Part shown: one piece after another, positions 29,947 to 40,347 of the stretch
How positions within the stretch are numbered: the stretch's first letter is position 1
Layout: the number at the start of each line of letters is the position of its first letter
Assembly (NCBI GenBank): GCA_023955635.1
Contig: JAMXHR010000017.1
Location: 124,001 to 188,000 of the forward strand
Reading direction: 5' to 3'
Length of the DNA: 64,000 nt
Source of the DNA: Methanosarcina sp. ERenArc_MAG2
Lineage (GTDB): Archaea > Halobacteriota > Methanosarcinia > Methanosarcinales > Methanosarcinaceae
Program-made: the position numbers and the translations under genes
Notes under the pieces: generated by a model
What the model saw: only the letters and a program-made list of their open reading frames with translations
What the model was told of the DNA's origin: nothing
The model's database searches: none

Positions 29947-30209
29947 CTTGTTTTTAGATTAGCCAACTGATTCAAACCATAAATAAACAAAAAAGAAAAT
30001 TGATTGGGGAATAAGACATCTGAGTATTGGAGACGGTGGGTGATAAATGGCATACATTAGAAAGAGGTTGTTTCAGATGTCTTTATTACATAATATTTAG
30101 GAGTGGTTATATAAATGCTATTATCTACTGCTATTTAGCGTGCATTTATTTCAGTACTCATATCTTTACTTTCAATGAGGTACGCCAGCTTAAACGTTAT
30201 CTACCATTT
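29947..30209. other. Spacer between the two lhr 3'-end copies
   Basis: 263 bp with no convincing gene. It separates the relic copy from the in-place end of the helicase gene and so marks the junction of the duplication. Confidence 0.4.
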
Positions 30210-33081
30210 TTACTCCCAGAACTTCTTCGTCTTCACATAATTTCTTTCCGCAATCAGGATATCCCTGTAAAAAGCCTCTTCATCTACCCTCATCTTTTCA
30301 ATCACTCTTGATGCCGTTTCAGGTCCAATTCCCCGGCTTGCAAGGGCAATTACTGCTTTTTCCCCTGGGAACGGACTATGCTTGCGTTTCTGTAGACGCG
30401 CTGGATGCGTTTCTTTTCTTCGGGGAGATTTTGACCTTTTTTTCCTGTTTTTTGACAAGGTTGATTTCTTCTTCTTCCCAGGGTTTGAGGGCTGCAATCA
30501 TAGGAGAATTGCAGACAGGGCAGACGATTTCTTCAGGGACGCTTTTGACCTGGCGGCGGGAGGTCCATTTCTTGCAGTTCGTGCAGAATAGAACGATTTT
30601 GTCATTCATAATGCGTTCTTTAAGGGCGAGGACAATTGAACGGTCGGCTTTTTCCGGGGCTACAAGGTCTTTTTTCATGGAAAAGCCGGCTGAGCCGATA
30701 GGGGTCGGGCCTGAAACTTCGACTGAAATGTCTCCTGCTGCAAGTTTTGTAAGGACTTCTTTTGCCCTGGAGACGTCGAGCAGGTCGTGGAAGATTTCGC
30801 GGATGACTTCATCGTACATTGAGGAGCCCTCGTAGATTTCAAGGAGCTTTTTCATGCTGATCCTGTCATAGTCGACGTCCCGCGAAAGGGCTCCGAATTT
30901 CCTGGCAACGTGGACCATTTTCCATTTCATCAGGGTTGTATTTTTCAGGGTCATTTCGATGATTGGCTCAACGTGTTCAGGGCGGAGGGAAAGCAGCATG
31001 TCCCGAAGCTGGACAGGGCCTACCCTGCGCGGAAGAGTCAGCCTGATCCTGTACGGGTCCACTTCCTGGGCTACGCTGCCGCCGAAGCGGGCTGACAGGA
31101 GCGAGGTCAGGACTCGGGCAAGGGTACCGTTCGTATTGTGGCCGAAACAGGTGTTAAGGGTCACAGTGTCCCCTTTGCCTTCGATCACGATTGTGTCTGC
31201 ATCAGGCAGAGGGAAGCCTCCTTCTATGTGTTCCCGAATTAGCCTGATCAGTTCAAGCACAGCATTCCTTGTTACAGGATATTTTGCCCGGAGCTTCTCT
31301 GCAACGGCTTCGTCATCAAGTCCTTCGCGGATAAAGGCTGCGATTTCTGCCCTGAGCTTTCCGACACCCTGAGCCACCTCAAAAGGCACAGGGATTTCTT
31401 CTCCGGTCCAGCTCGGAACCTCGCCCATGCCTTCCACAGGCTCGACTTTGATCCTGTCTTTCCCCTGTTCGCGCTCGCGGTCAGGCATCTCAACGACCCG
31501 CCACATGTACCCTTTTGTTATGAAAACTGCGCCCGGTTCTGCAAAATTCACAACAAAGGCTTCGTCAAGCACGCCAACTGATCTGCCGCTGACGATATCA
31601 TAGATCTCGTACTTCTTCTCATCCGGGATCATGGAAAGGTTCTCATAATAATATTCCCAGCTTTTCCTGCGTTTTTTCAGCACGTTTGAGCCTTTCTCAT
31701 GCCATACCAGTTTGTAATCCCCTATCTGGTCCACCACCCTTTGAAGCTCTTCAACCCGCAGGTCTTTAAAAGGGTACGTCCGCCGGAGAATCCTGAGAAC
31801 CTTATCGATTCCTACCTCCCCGAAATCCATAACCATGCCTGCGATCTGGTTTGCCACGACATCCAGGGATTTAATATGCGGAGAAACCTCTTCAACCCTG
31901 CCTTCCAGTGCAGCTTTCGTAATTGCCATGCTCTCTGCAGTATCGTCCACTTCCATAGAAAGGACGGTCCCCCTCGAAACCTCATGCAGCCTGTGCCCTG
32001 CTCTGCCGACCCTCTGAAGCAGCCTTGAGACCTGGCGCGGAGATCCGTACTGGACCACCCGGTCGACATTTCCTATATCTATCCCAAGCTCCATTGACGA
32101 GGTGCAGATAAGGCCTCTAAGGGTTCCGGATTTGAATGCCTCTTCAGCTTCTACACGGGCTTCAAAAGAAAGAGAGCCATGGTGCACACCTATGGATGCT
32201 CCAAGCTTACGGAAACCGGAAGCCAGAACCTCTGCACTCTGCCGTGTATTTACGAAAATAAGGGTTGACTGGCTCTCTTCAACGATTTTCCTGATATAGA
32301 AGAGGTGAGAAGCAAATTCGGGCTCGCAACCGACTGTGTTTGCAATTTTCAGGATTTCTCTATCCCGGATCTCCCCTCCTCCGGAAGCTTCAGGGTTGAC
32401 CACATCAAACTCAAGCAGTTTCAGCAGGGCTACTTCAATTACAGTAAAATCCCTTCCATTCCCTGCCAGAAACTTTGCGATTTCCCAGGGGTTTCCGACT
32501 GTTGCAGAAAGCCCGATTCTCTGAAACTCCCCTGAAATTTCCACGAGCCTCTCAAGCCCGACAGCCAGCTGGGCTCCTCTCTTTGAGCCTGCAAGCTCGT
32601 GTATTTCATCTACAACCACATGGGTTACGGTTTCAAGGTTCTTCCGCAGGCGGGAACCGGTAAACATTGCCTGCAGGGTTTCAGGTGTTGTAATCAGGAC
32701 GTCAGGAGGGTTTCTGGATTGGCGCTGTCTTTCGCTTTGAGGGGTATCCCCATGCCTGACCTGAACCTTAATATCGAGCAGCTGTCCCAGAATTTCAATG
32801 CGAGAAAGCATATCCCTATTAAGTGCTCTCAGGGGAGTTATGTAAAGGACGGAAATTCCCTTTCTGGCCTCGGGTTTCTTTTTCAGGATACTGTTAAAAA
32901 CAGGCAGCACGGCTGATTCGGTCTTGCCTGAGCCTGTAGGAGCTATCAAAAGGGTATGCCTTCCATCCATTATGTGAGGAAATGCCCTTTCCTGAGGCTC
33001 TGTGGGCTTTGTAAACCCAAGGGTGTTAAGAGCTTCCTGAATTTTTGGATGAAAAGTATTGAAGATGTTATGAAATGTCAT
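30210..33081 (-). CDS. lhr: Lhr-type ATP-dependent DNA helicase (frameshifts near the 3' end)
   Basis: Superfamily 2 helicase of the Lhr-core group. Walker A LLIAPTGSGKTESAV (residues about 39-53), DEIH box VVVDEIHELAGSKRG, SATVGNP, and motif VI QRVGRAGHR, followed by winged-helix and Lhr-specific C-terminal domains. A CxxC zinc pair (LFCTNCKKW, IVCPVCNSP) lies near the end. The written frame stops at 30376. Two missing bases (near 30421-30424 and in the T5 run 30357-30361) hide the normal C-terminus KAVIALASRGIGPETASRVI ending KKFWE at 30210. Restored length is about 957 aa. Related proteins act in DNA repair and recombination. Confidence 0.88.
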
Positions 33082-33151
33082 GTTTCCTGTAATCGGTTTT
33101 TGTTTAAAATATTCAATTATTGTGTTAGTTATAACGAATATAAATACTTGT

Positions 33152-33205
33152 ATTCAAAGCATTGTAATTATTCAAAGTATTGTAATTATTCAAAGCATTG
33201 TAATA
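33152..33205. repeat. Three tandem 18-bp repeats upstream of lhr
   Basis: ATTCAAAGCATTGTAATT occurs three times head to tail with one or two changes (33152-33169, 33170-33187, 33188-33205). They lie 70-125 bp upstream of the helicase start, so they could be operator-like sites or a simple tandem expansion. Confidence 0.75.
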
Positions 33206-33364
33206 ATAGAATAAAATCAATCAAAAAGAGCTTAAGAAAAAGGAGTGTAAGAAAGGGATAAACACTAAAGTTAGATGGAATCTACTGAAAAAGATAGCAT
33301 CCCAGTGCTAAGGAATGAGATAATGTCTAAGTAATAAGAGGTGGCCATATTGAGATATTTATTT

Positions 33365-33616
33365 TTAAAAAGTATCTGATTTTCTTAGCACGAAATGAAA
33401 AGTCAGTGATATACATGATGTAATGCAAAATGCGATCAAAAATCCAGCCAAACTCATAGTGAAAGCGAATTTTTGAACTGCTATAACGTTATAAATCATC
33501 TTACTAATCGGGAGAGAATCATATAGATGAAAGTCAGTTACAAAAGAGAAATTTACCATTAAAGCCACGATTAATATTACAAGTGTTGAATAAAACAAAG
33601 ATAGTTTTAGACTCAT
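33365..33616 (-). CDS. Small membrane protein, hypothetical
   Basis: 83 aa with two hydrophobic helices (LVILIVALMVNFSFV and FTMSLAGFLIAFCITSCIS) and a charged end. Its ATG overlaps the stop of the next upstream gene by four bases (ATGA), so the two are translationally coupled and probably act together. No family is recognised. Confidence 0.55.
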   Translation of the reverse strand: MSLKLSLFYSTLVILIVALMVNFSFVTDFHLYDSLPISKMIYNVIAVQKFAFTMSLAGFLIAFCITSCISLTFHFVLRKSDTF

Positions 33617-34131
33617 GATGAACTTTTTCGGACTAAGTTGTTTCCACTTTTTCCTTCTTTCAAAGAATAAATTTTCCTTTTTATGAATTTAATAAATTTG
33701 ATTCTATTACATAGAGAACTCAATTTTGAATTATATTGTTTAAAACTCCAATGAGCAAACAGTATTAGCATGATCAAATAAAGCCCCAAAATCAATCCTT
33801 TAAGGGGAGATAAGAACCATGCCAAAAAGGTAAGCGGCATACCAAATAGTGCAATAATCCAGATCAATAGGCAGATCCATATATACCCTGAGCTACTTCC
33901 TTTGGGAATCCGGTAAAAGAAGAGCATAGAAGTGATGTAGCAAAACCCCAAAAAAAGCCCCAGAAAGTGTATAAAGATTGGGGGTTCGGCTAAAAATGTT
34001 GTAGAAACCCATGTTATTAAAAAATATACAGCCAACACTTCAAAAATTGTAAGAACCAGGATCCAGAAATGTAGATATAATCTTGAAAGATCTAGATTTT
34101 TGGAATGATGGAAGCGCTCAAAATACTTCAT
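33613..34131 (-). CDS. Multi-pass membrane protein, hypothetical
   Basis: 172 aa with four or five transmembrane segments (FWILVLTIFEVLAVYFLITW, FLGLFLGFCYITSMLFF, IWICLLIWIIALFGMP, LILGLYLIMLILF), then a basic cytoplasmic tail. It overlaps a second small membrane protein gene. It resembles the many small membrane protein pairs of methanosarcinas, but I cannot name the family. Confidence 0.6.
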   Translation of the reverse strand: MKYFERFHHSKNLDLSRLYLHFWILVLTIFEVLAVYFLITWVSTTFLAEPPIFIHFLGLFLGFCYITSMLFFYRIPKGSSSGYIWICLLIWIIALFGMPLTFLAWFLSPLKGLILGLYLIMLILFAHWSFKQYNSKLSSLCNRIKFIKFIKRKIYSLKEGKSGNNLVRKSSS

Positions 34132-34284
34132 AAATGTTCATCGGATCCAAAAAGATTATGAATACCTGGGATTGCAAAACATTTAATTTATCAGAGATTT
34201 TTGTATATGTCATCACACTTTCATAGACAAAAAATTACAATAAGTCCAAGTTGCAAATACTATAAGATAAGACAGAAACATTTT

Positions 34285-34572
34285 TTATAACCTACATTCG
34301 GCAGGTCGACAATTAATTTTCAATAGATTTACTGATGGCGATTTTGAAATGATGCTCCATAATTGTGTGCAGTTGTTAGGTTTACATATGACCAATTGTT
34401 AATTTCTCATACAAAACTTCAATGAAAAAATGATTCAGTACTTATATATGTCGTGGGAATTGAGCCACACGTTAACCAACTTTAAACCCAATATATAGTT
34501 AGCTAATATTCAAAAACGGTATCGGAAAAATATTCTAATTTTTAATGTCGACCTGCCGAAAGCAGGTTATAA
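34285..34572. repeat. 288-bp inverted-repeat element (MITE family D)
   Basis: The left end is TTATAACCTACATTCGGCAG and the right end, read on the minus strand, is TTATAACCTGCTTTCGGCAG; both continue with GTCGACA. The interior has no ORF. It has the form of a MITE. Confidence 0.85.
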
Positions 34573-34689
34573 CATTGACTTTCCCTTTGATTACCTTGGT
34601 GTTAATAAGGTATTTGTTGGCAACATATAAAATATTTGTGTTGTGTTAAATAGAATTCAGGAAACTCACAAACTAATTAGATTTACAAA

Positions 34690-34805
34690 TAGAACTTATG
34701 CACTTGAAGTACAAAATCAAGGCAATAGATGTTGTGGCCAAATTCACTTTTTAGACGGTAGAAGGTTTGAGGTTATTGATTTCTCAGTTTAACTGTATAA
34801 GTACG
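34690..34805. repeat. MITE family A, degenerate copy
   Basis: Begins TAGAACTTATGCACTTGAAG and ends near AACTGTATAAGTACG. Length and termini match family A with several changes, and the interior resembles the 1-92 and 25695 subfamily. Confidence 0.55.
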
Positions 34806-35016
34806 AGATAAATCGCGGAATAAAATGACCGGAAAAAGACAATAATGCATTTAGGAAATAACATCGCCTAAATAATAGACGATAATCCTTTTTCTAAGTT
34901 TTGAGAATGATAATTTTTACCATGATAGTATAAATATATTAACTACTTTATGTATATAATTGTATAATAATTATTCAAAAGTAATTAATTATATATAGTT
35001 CGTTTAGAAGATTGTT

Positions 35017-35256
35017 CCCACATTCCGCAGTATTTTTTGAAAATCAATATTTTTCCTGATAGTGTTTTTGGAACAGATGCAAATAATTTGGATTTTTAAT
35101 GGCATTTGGTAAAAATTGAATGATATCGTTTTTGGTCTCTAAATACACCACATAGTTGCTTTTACCTACTGCATAAAAGTCCAATAAATCCACGTTTGAT
35201 TGAAAATCGATAGCGATAAAAATATGAATTTACGAAAATTTACTGCGGAAAGTGGG
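35017..35256. repeat. 240-bp inverted-repeat element (MITE family E)
   Basis: Ends CCCACATTCCGCAGTA and, reverse complemented, CCCACTTTCCGCAGTA. The element at 39867-40118 has related ends (CTGACTTTCCGCAGATG), similar length and similar interior words (TTTTTCCTG, CGTTTTT), so the two form one family. Confidence 0.75.
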
Positions 35257-35350
35257 TACATTATGGAGTGATGGTTATTTTGTGTGTTCTGTCGGTAATG
35301 CCAGTAAAGGAAGAATACATACGGAATCAGGGTTAAGTTGACGCTTACAT

Positions 35351-35373
35351 CCACTGAGCTAAAGACTCAGTGG
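35351..35373. other. Strong hairpin, possible IS200/IS605-type end or terminator
   Basis: CCACTGAG, a 7-nt loop, CTCAGTGG, followed by TTTTACGCTTCG. It lies about 80 bp past the stop of the PKD protein gene. Such hairpins mark ends of IS200/IS605 elements, but no transposase remains, so a terminator or structured relic is equally possible. Confidence 0.4.
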
Positions 35374-35452
35374 TTTTACGCTTCGATGATAAAAAATTTC
35401 CCCACTACCCTTTAATCCTGGCCTTTTAATCGTTTTTTTCAAATTAAGGCAT

Positions 35453-37572
35453 TCATTTTTTAGAGACTGTAAGATATCCAGACATCGTTTTAGTATTACT
35501 ACCTTTAGCATTATTTACTGTTAAGCTGACAGTGTACTTTCCTGCTTTAGTATACTTGTGCACAGGACTCTTGACTGTCGAATATGTTCCATCACCAAAG
35601 CTCCATTTCCATGAAGTTGGGGATCCTGTACTCTTATCAGTAAATGCAACGTTTAATGGGATTTTTCCAGAAGTTGGAGATGCAGAGAAAGCTGCAACAG
35701 GTTTTGCTGATGTTGTCACTTTTATATAACTTGTTTTAATTTCAGTATCTCTTCCATATGCATTAATTACGGTATGTTTCACCGTATAAACCCCGGTTTT
35801 TGAATATGTATGTTCTGGGTTCTGTTCAGTTACCAGAGCAGATCCGTCTCCGAAATTCCATTTCCATGCAGTTGGATCTCCTGTACCGGTGCTCTTAAAT
35901 TTAACTTTAAGTGGGGCTTTTCCTGAGGTTGGAGACGCCGAAAAATCAGCAACAGGAGCTTGGGGTACCGGGGTTTTGGAGATCTTGTTTCCACTAATTT
36001 CGGCGTTTTTAACATTTTTGACTGTGATTCCGAAAGAGTAATTTGGGGGATTCACATTTATTAAGGTATTATTTTTTATTTTCACAGCCCCGTTTTTGAA
36101 AGAATTTCCGTCTAGATATATTCCTTCATATTTTATGTTTGCAAAAGTATTTTCAGAGAGAGTTAAGTTTACCCCGTTCATTAGAAACTTCTGATTCATT
36201 CCTTGATTTGAAAGATTGCTAAATTTGTTATTACTTATTATTATGTTCCTAACACTCCCTTTATATGGGAAACGAATTCCATAAATCCCTTTGTTTTGAG
36301 TATTATTTCTAATTATAAGCGTATTATCGATTCCATCTCCTCCTCTATATATCTCACCTGCCATATCATTAAACGTGTTATTTTCGTAAATGTGTACTCC
36401 GTCACTTACTCCACCACGTTTAAATATCCCTCCATATCCGCCATAAATTTCATTATTAGTAAAAGTAGACTGTTGTGTGCCATCTGAAAATGCATAAAAG
36501 TATGGGAGTTGCGGGTATATCTTATTTCTAGTTACGAAAAAATCAATAGTAACAGCATGAGCATCAACAACCCAAGAACCGCGTACGGTTTCTGCCCCTA
36601 TCAGAGTGTTATCGGCTATAAAAACATCTCGATTTAAAGATTTGAGTTCATCTGAATTGCCTGATATAGTATGCCTGCAATTCTCTATGTGATTATGGGA
36701 TATATTTACAAAAGCCGAACCACTAGCTACATTTATACCATATCCGCAGTCATGATGAAGTGCATTGTAAATCTTATTATTATTAACACTCACATTAAAA
36801 CAGGAATATAGACAAAGATCACCAAATCCGCTATTATTTAACCAGGAATTCGTGACTGAACTATCCTTACAATATTGCAGAACAATTCCATGATGAATAG
36901 TTGTATTACCTGTATCCTCGACCCTTATATTTTTTATATGCATTTGAATAGGTCTATATACTTCAACCTGTACAGTCTCGGACAATCTGTAATCTCTAAG
37001 AAGTGGTTGATTTAAAGTGGTGACATTTCCATTTACATTTTTTACAGCATACATTTCTCCTGTCATTTGATCAGGATAATCCAAAGGGCACCACTGAACA
37101 TTTTTCCAAATCTTAATCAGATCGCCCTGGCGAACCTGAGAAGCGTCAGTTAATATCAACTGAGATGATCCTTTTTTAGCGTTAGCAGATAGTTTTGTGT
37201 TTGTAATATTTGATCCATTGAAAAAAATTTCTCTATTCACTTCTTTATCCATTCCTCTATCCGGAGTTTGAAGGTGAAGGGTTACTTTTCCTTTGCCTAT
37301 TATGTTCAAACTTTTATTTCTTTGATATATTTCTTTTGGGAGATAATAGTCTCCTCCGTGGAGAGTTATTGTATCTCCACTTTGTGAATAATTTAGCGCC
37401 GCTTGAATGCAAGCTGAATTGTTTGCATAATTAGGCGTATGAAAAATACCTGGTTCAGCTGGTCCAGCTTCTTTGTCAATTACGATATTTGTCGCCAAAG
37501 CTGCAGAGCTACTTAACACAAGAAAAAAAGAGTGAAGATGACTATTGTCATAAGAGTTTTTAAATTTTTCAT
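35453..37572 (-). CDS. Secreted beta-helix protein with two PKD domains (one frameshift in signal peptide)
   Basis: About 706 aa. The ATG at 37572, with GGAG 8-11 bp upstream, begins KNLKTLMTIVIFTLFF, and one missing base in the A7 run 37523-37529 (coding T7) joins it to LVLSSSAALA, a cleavable signal peptide. Residues 30-520 have many short Asn-rich strands (NNKIYN, SHNHIEN, TNNEIYG, SNNKFSN), the ladder pattern of a right-handed parallel beta-helix as in pectate-lyase-like folds. Two PKD domains follow, each with PVAxFSASPTSGKxPL and WxFGDG. It is a surface protein that likely binds or cleaves polysaccharide. There is no PGF-CTERM tail. Confidence 0.85.
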
Positions 37573-38193
37573 ATGAGAGTTCTCCTATCCCTGTTTAAAT
37601 TAAAACATATTTTAATATAAAAAATATAAATAATCTAGACTTATTTACATCCTTAAACTTTCTCATTTGAACCGCAATTGTATAAAAATCATGTAATTTG
37701 GACTCAGTTCCAAAATCGAGTGATTTTTGCATTTCTTGATTGAAAATCATAATTCGTAAAAAGAATTCAGTCTCCAATCAGGAGTAAAATTCGATGTGTA
37801 AAGCCTTCAAACAAAGTATATTCACAGGAATTGTAACCAATTACAAAATCCAGTGATTTTTAATTTTATGTTTATCACTGGATTTTAGTACTGAGTCGAT
37901 TATTCTGTAAAACCATAAATCTCAAAAAGCAGGTATTTTGAAAATCCAATATTAAGAAAACGGAATTATACTCAGTACACAAAAAATTAACTTTGAATTT
38001 ACAGCAAATTCGCGGCACCGCCCATATAAATTAAACATAGAAATTGAAGAATCTATTAAAGGCAAAGAATAAAAATTAAATTAAACCGTCTGAAAACCCT
38101 GCTTAGCCATATGTATGCCTGGAGAAAAGGAAGTGGGGACGAATCCCCGAAAAAACCCAGTCGATCTGGCGGGAAATTTCGAGCCTCGCTCAA
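37573..38193. other. Intergenic region with a hairpin
   Basis: About 620 bp upstream of the PKD gene and downstream of lysS. It holds a 13-bp perfect inverted repeat AAAATCCAGTGAT (37845-37857, 37874-37886) and a related AAAATCGAGTGATTTTT at about 37711. No ORF is convincing. It may carry regulatory sites of the PKD gene. Confidence 0.4.
37845..37886. repeat. Inverted repeat with 13-bp arms
   Basis: AAAATCCAGTGAT and its exact complement separated by 16 bp, about 270 bp upstream of the PKD gene start. A half copy with one change is found at about 37711. It could be an operator or the core of a small element. Confidence 0.5.
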
Positions 38194-39774
38194 TCAGTCT
38201 TCTCTCTTCATCTGCGGGAAGAGAATGACTTCCTTGATGGATTCCAGGCCTGCAAGAACCATAGTAAGCCTGTCGATTCCCATGCCCATGCCGCCTGTAG
38301 GGGGCATTCCGTATCCAAGAGCATTTATAAAGTCATAATCGATAGTCTGGGCTTCAAGGTCTCCGAGCTTTCTTTTCTTATCCTGTCCTTCGAACCTCTT
38401 TTCCTGCTCTAGAGGATCGTTCAGTTCGGAATAGCCGTTTGCCAGTTCCCAGCCATTAAGGAAGAGTTCGAATCTTTCTACAAATCCTTCTTTTGACCTG
38501 TGGTTCTTGGCAAGCGGGGAATTTTCCACAGGGAAGTCGTATATGAAAGTCGGGTTTATCAGCTTGTCTTCTACCAGGCCTTCAAAGAGCAGGGCAAGGA
38601 ACTCTCCATAGGTCTTTGCCTTTTCGTAATCCTCGATCCTGTTCTCGATTGCGATTTGCTTCAATTCTTCAAGAGAGTGAGCAAAGACATCAAGCCCGGC
38701 ATACTCTTTTAAGGCTCCTTCCATGGAAATCCTCTTCCAGGGAGAACGGAGATTGATCGTGTTTTCGCCTATTTTGACTTCGTAACCGCCAGTAAGTTTG
38801 AGCGCGAGTTCCGAGATCAGACCTTCGGTCAAATCCATCATGTCATTGTAGTCCCTGTAAGCCTCGTAGACCTCGATCATAGTGAACTCAGGGTTGTGGG
38901 TCGTGTCGATATCTTCATTCCTGAAATTCTTGGCGATCTCAAAGACCTTCTCATACCCGCCAACGACTAGCCTTTTAAGGTAGAGTTCGGGAGCTATTCT
39001 CAGGAAGAGGTTCTGCCCGAGGCAGTTATGGAAAGTCGTGAAAGGTCTGGCATTTGCGCCTCCGTACACGGTCTGAAGTATAGGGGTTTCAAATTCCAGA
39101 AATTCCCTTTCAGTAAGGAATCTTCTGATTTCCGAGATGAGTTTACTCCTCATGACGAAAATATCCCTTTTTTCGGCATTCACAATAAGGTCAAGATACC
39201 TTTTCCTGTACCTGGTTTCAATGTCTTTTAAGCCGTGGAATTTTTCGGGGAGGGCGCAGAGGGATTTCGAGAGCAGAGAGAACTCAGACACGCTGATAGA
39301 GTTCTCACCCCGTTTTGTCCTGAAAAGCTCGCCCTGAATGCCTACGATATCTCCCGAATCAACCAGGTTTTTAAAAGTCTCGAAGTTCTCATCAGGAAGG
39401 TTTCCTTTCCTTAAAAGGAACTGGATCCTGTCTGCCTGGTCTCCAAGGTCGGCAAATATCATTTTCCCATGCTTGCGAATATTGTAAAGCCTTCCTGCGG
39501 TTCGGACGGTTAAACCCTCGTTCTTCTCGAAGTCTTCAAATTTTTCCAGTATATCACGGATATCTCCATTCTTCTCGAAATTATAGGGATATGGGTTAAG
39601 ACCCTGGCTTTTGATGCCGTTTAATTTTACAATTTTTGAGTCGTCAAAAACTCTGTTTTCTGAGAAGTTATTATTGTCAGACAGAGTAACATTGTTGTCA
39701 GACACGGGAAAATCATCCGACCGTTCTTCGGATATTTCTTCCGACATTTTTGTATTATTAATTTCCATGCTCAT
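38194..39774 (-). CDS. lysS: Lysyl-tRNA synthetase, class II
   Basis: 526 aa, charges tRNA-Lys with lysine. After a poorly conserved Asp/Ser-rich N-terminal extension of about 55 residues comes the OB-fold anticodon-binding domain (VRTAGRLYNIRKHGKMIFAD). The class II core follows: motif 1 near EFLEFETPILQ, motif 2 FEIAKNFRNEDIDTTHNPEF, and motif 3 GMGMGIDRLTMVLAG. It is intact and single-gene. Some methanosarcinas also have a class I LysRS, which is not in this window. The second Met (residue 3) is an alternative start. Confidence 0.95.
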   Translation of the reverse strand: MSMEINNTKMSEEISEERSDDFPVSDNNVTLSDNNNFSENRVFDDSKIVKLNGIKSQGLNPYPYNFEKNGDIRDILEKFEDFEKNEGLTVRTAGRLYNIRKHGKMIFADLGDQADRIQFLLRKGNLPDENFETFKNLVDSGDIVGIQGELFRTKRGENSISVSEFSLLSKSLCALPEKFHGLKDIETRYRKRYLDLIVNAEKRDIFVMRSKLISEIRRFLTEREFLEFETPILQTVYGGANARPFTTFHNCLGQNLFLRIAPELYLKRLVVGGYEKVFEIAKNFRNEDIDTTHNPEFTMIEVYEAYRDYNDMMDLTEGLISELALKLTGGYEVKIGENTINLRSPWKRISMEGALKEYAGLDVFAHSLEELKQIAIENRIEDYEKAKTYGEFLALLFEGLVEDKLINPTFIYDFPVENSPLAKNHRSKEGFVERFELFLNGWELANGYSELNDPLEQEKRFEGQDKKRKLGDLEAQTIDYDFINALGYGMPPTGGMGMGIDRLTMVLAGLESIKEVILFPQMKRED

Positions 39775-39866
39775 CGAATCAGTACATCCTTTTCAGGTGA
39801 ATGCGAATAAATCAATCGGTAAATCGATCAAGAATCGATCAGTAAATCGGCAAATTAATCGTAAAT

Positions 39867-40118
39867 CTGACTTTCCGCAGATGTCCTTTCAATTTTCATA
39901 ATTTTTCCTGCTATCGTTTTTTCTGAAAACCGACTTAGTTACTCAAAATGTGTTTTTGAATTTTTTCCAAAACTTTCGACCTTTTGCCTTCATTTAGGAC
40001 TTATAGCAGCCATTTTCTTAAGCTTCAGTAAAGATAATAACTGCAAATTTTCGAATATTTCTCCAAAAACGATAACAGGAAAAATGTTATTTTTTTGAAG
40101 ACATCTGCGGAAAGTCAG
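39867..40118. repeat. 252-bp inverted-repeat element (MITE family E)
   Basis: Begins CTGACTTTCCGCAGATGTC and ends with the complement GACATCTGCGGAAAGTCAG. No ORF. It lies upstream of lysS and has the same design as the element at 35017-35256. Confidence 0.85.
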
Positions 40119-40347
40119 GTAAATAAATAAATAAATAAATAATTAACATATTAGCCCCGGTACTTACAGCAGAGGAGAATCTTCCTGAAAGTTATGGATT
40201 CTATGTTTTCTTTGGCAGCTGAATGCTAAAGGTTCGAATTATCAAGAAAGATGACTGTCTATAAGCCTTATTCCTGACATTTCTTTTTTCCATACACCCA
40301 TGCATTTTATATAAATATTGAGAAAAAGAACCCAAATATAAAAGACT

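Larger units (their letters stand above)
34132..35452. other. Long intergenic region filled with non-autonomous elements
   Basis: About 1.3 kb without a supported gene. It contains the 288-bp element at 34285, a MITE-A relative at 34690, the 240-bp element at 35017 and a hairpin at 35351. A 62-codon minus-strand frame at 35166-35354 lies mostly inside the 240-bp element and is not considered a gene. Confidence 0.6.

Noticed and set aside
30959..32916. Several plus-strand open frames (for example 30959-31372 and 32599-32916) opposite the helicase
   Set aside because: They are antisense shadows of the lhr coding region, whose higher GC content removes stop codons; none has a domain or a ribosome-binding site.
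33152..33205. Possible CRISPR array
   Set aside because: The 18-bp units are directly adjacent with no spacers, too short and AT-rich. No cas gene is nearby.
35166..35354. 62-codon minus-strand ORF
   Set aside because: It overlaps the end of the 240-bp MITE and a hairpin and has no protein-like features.
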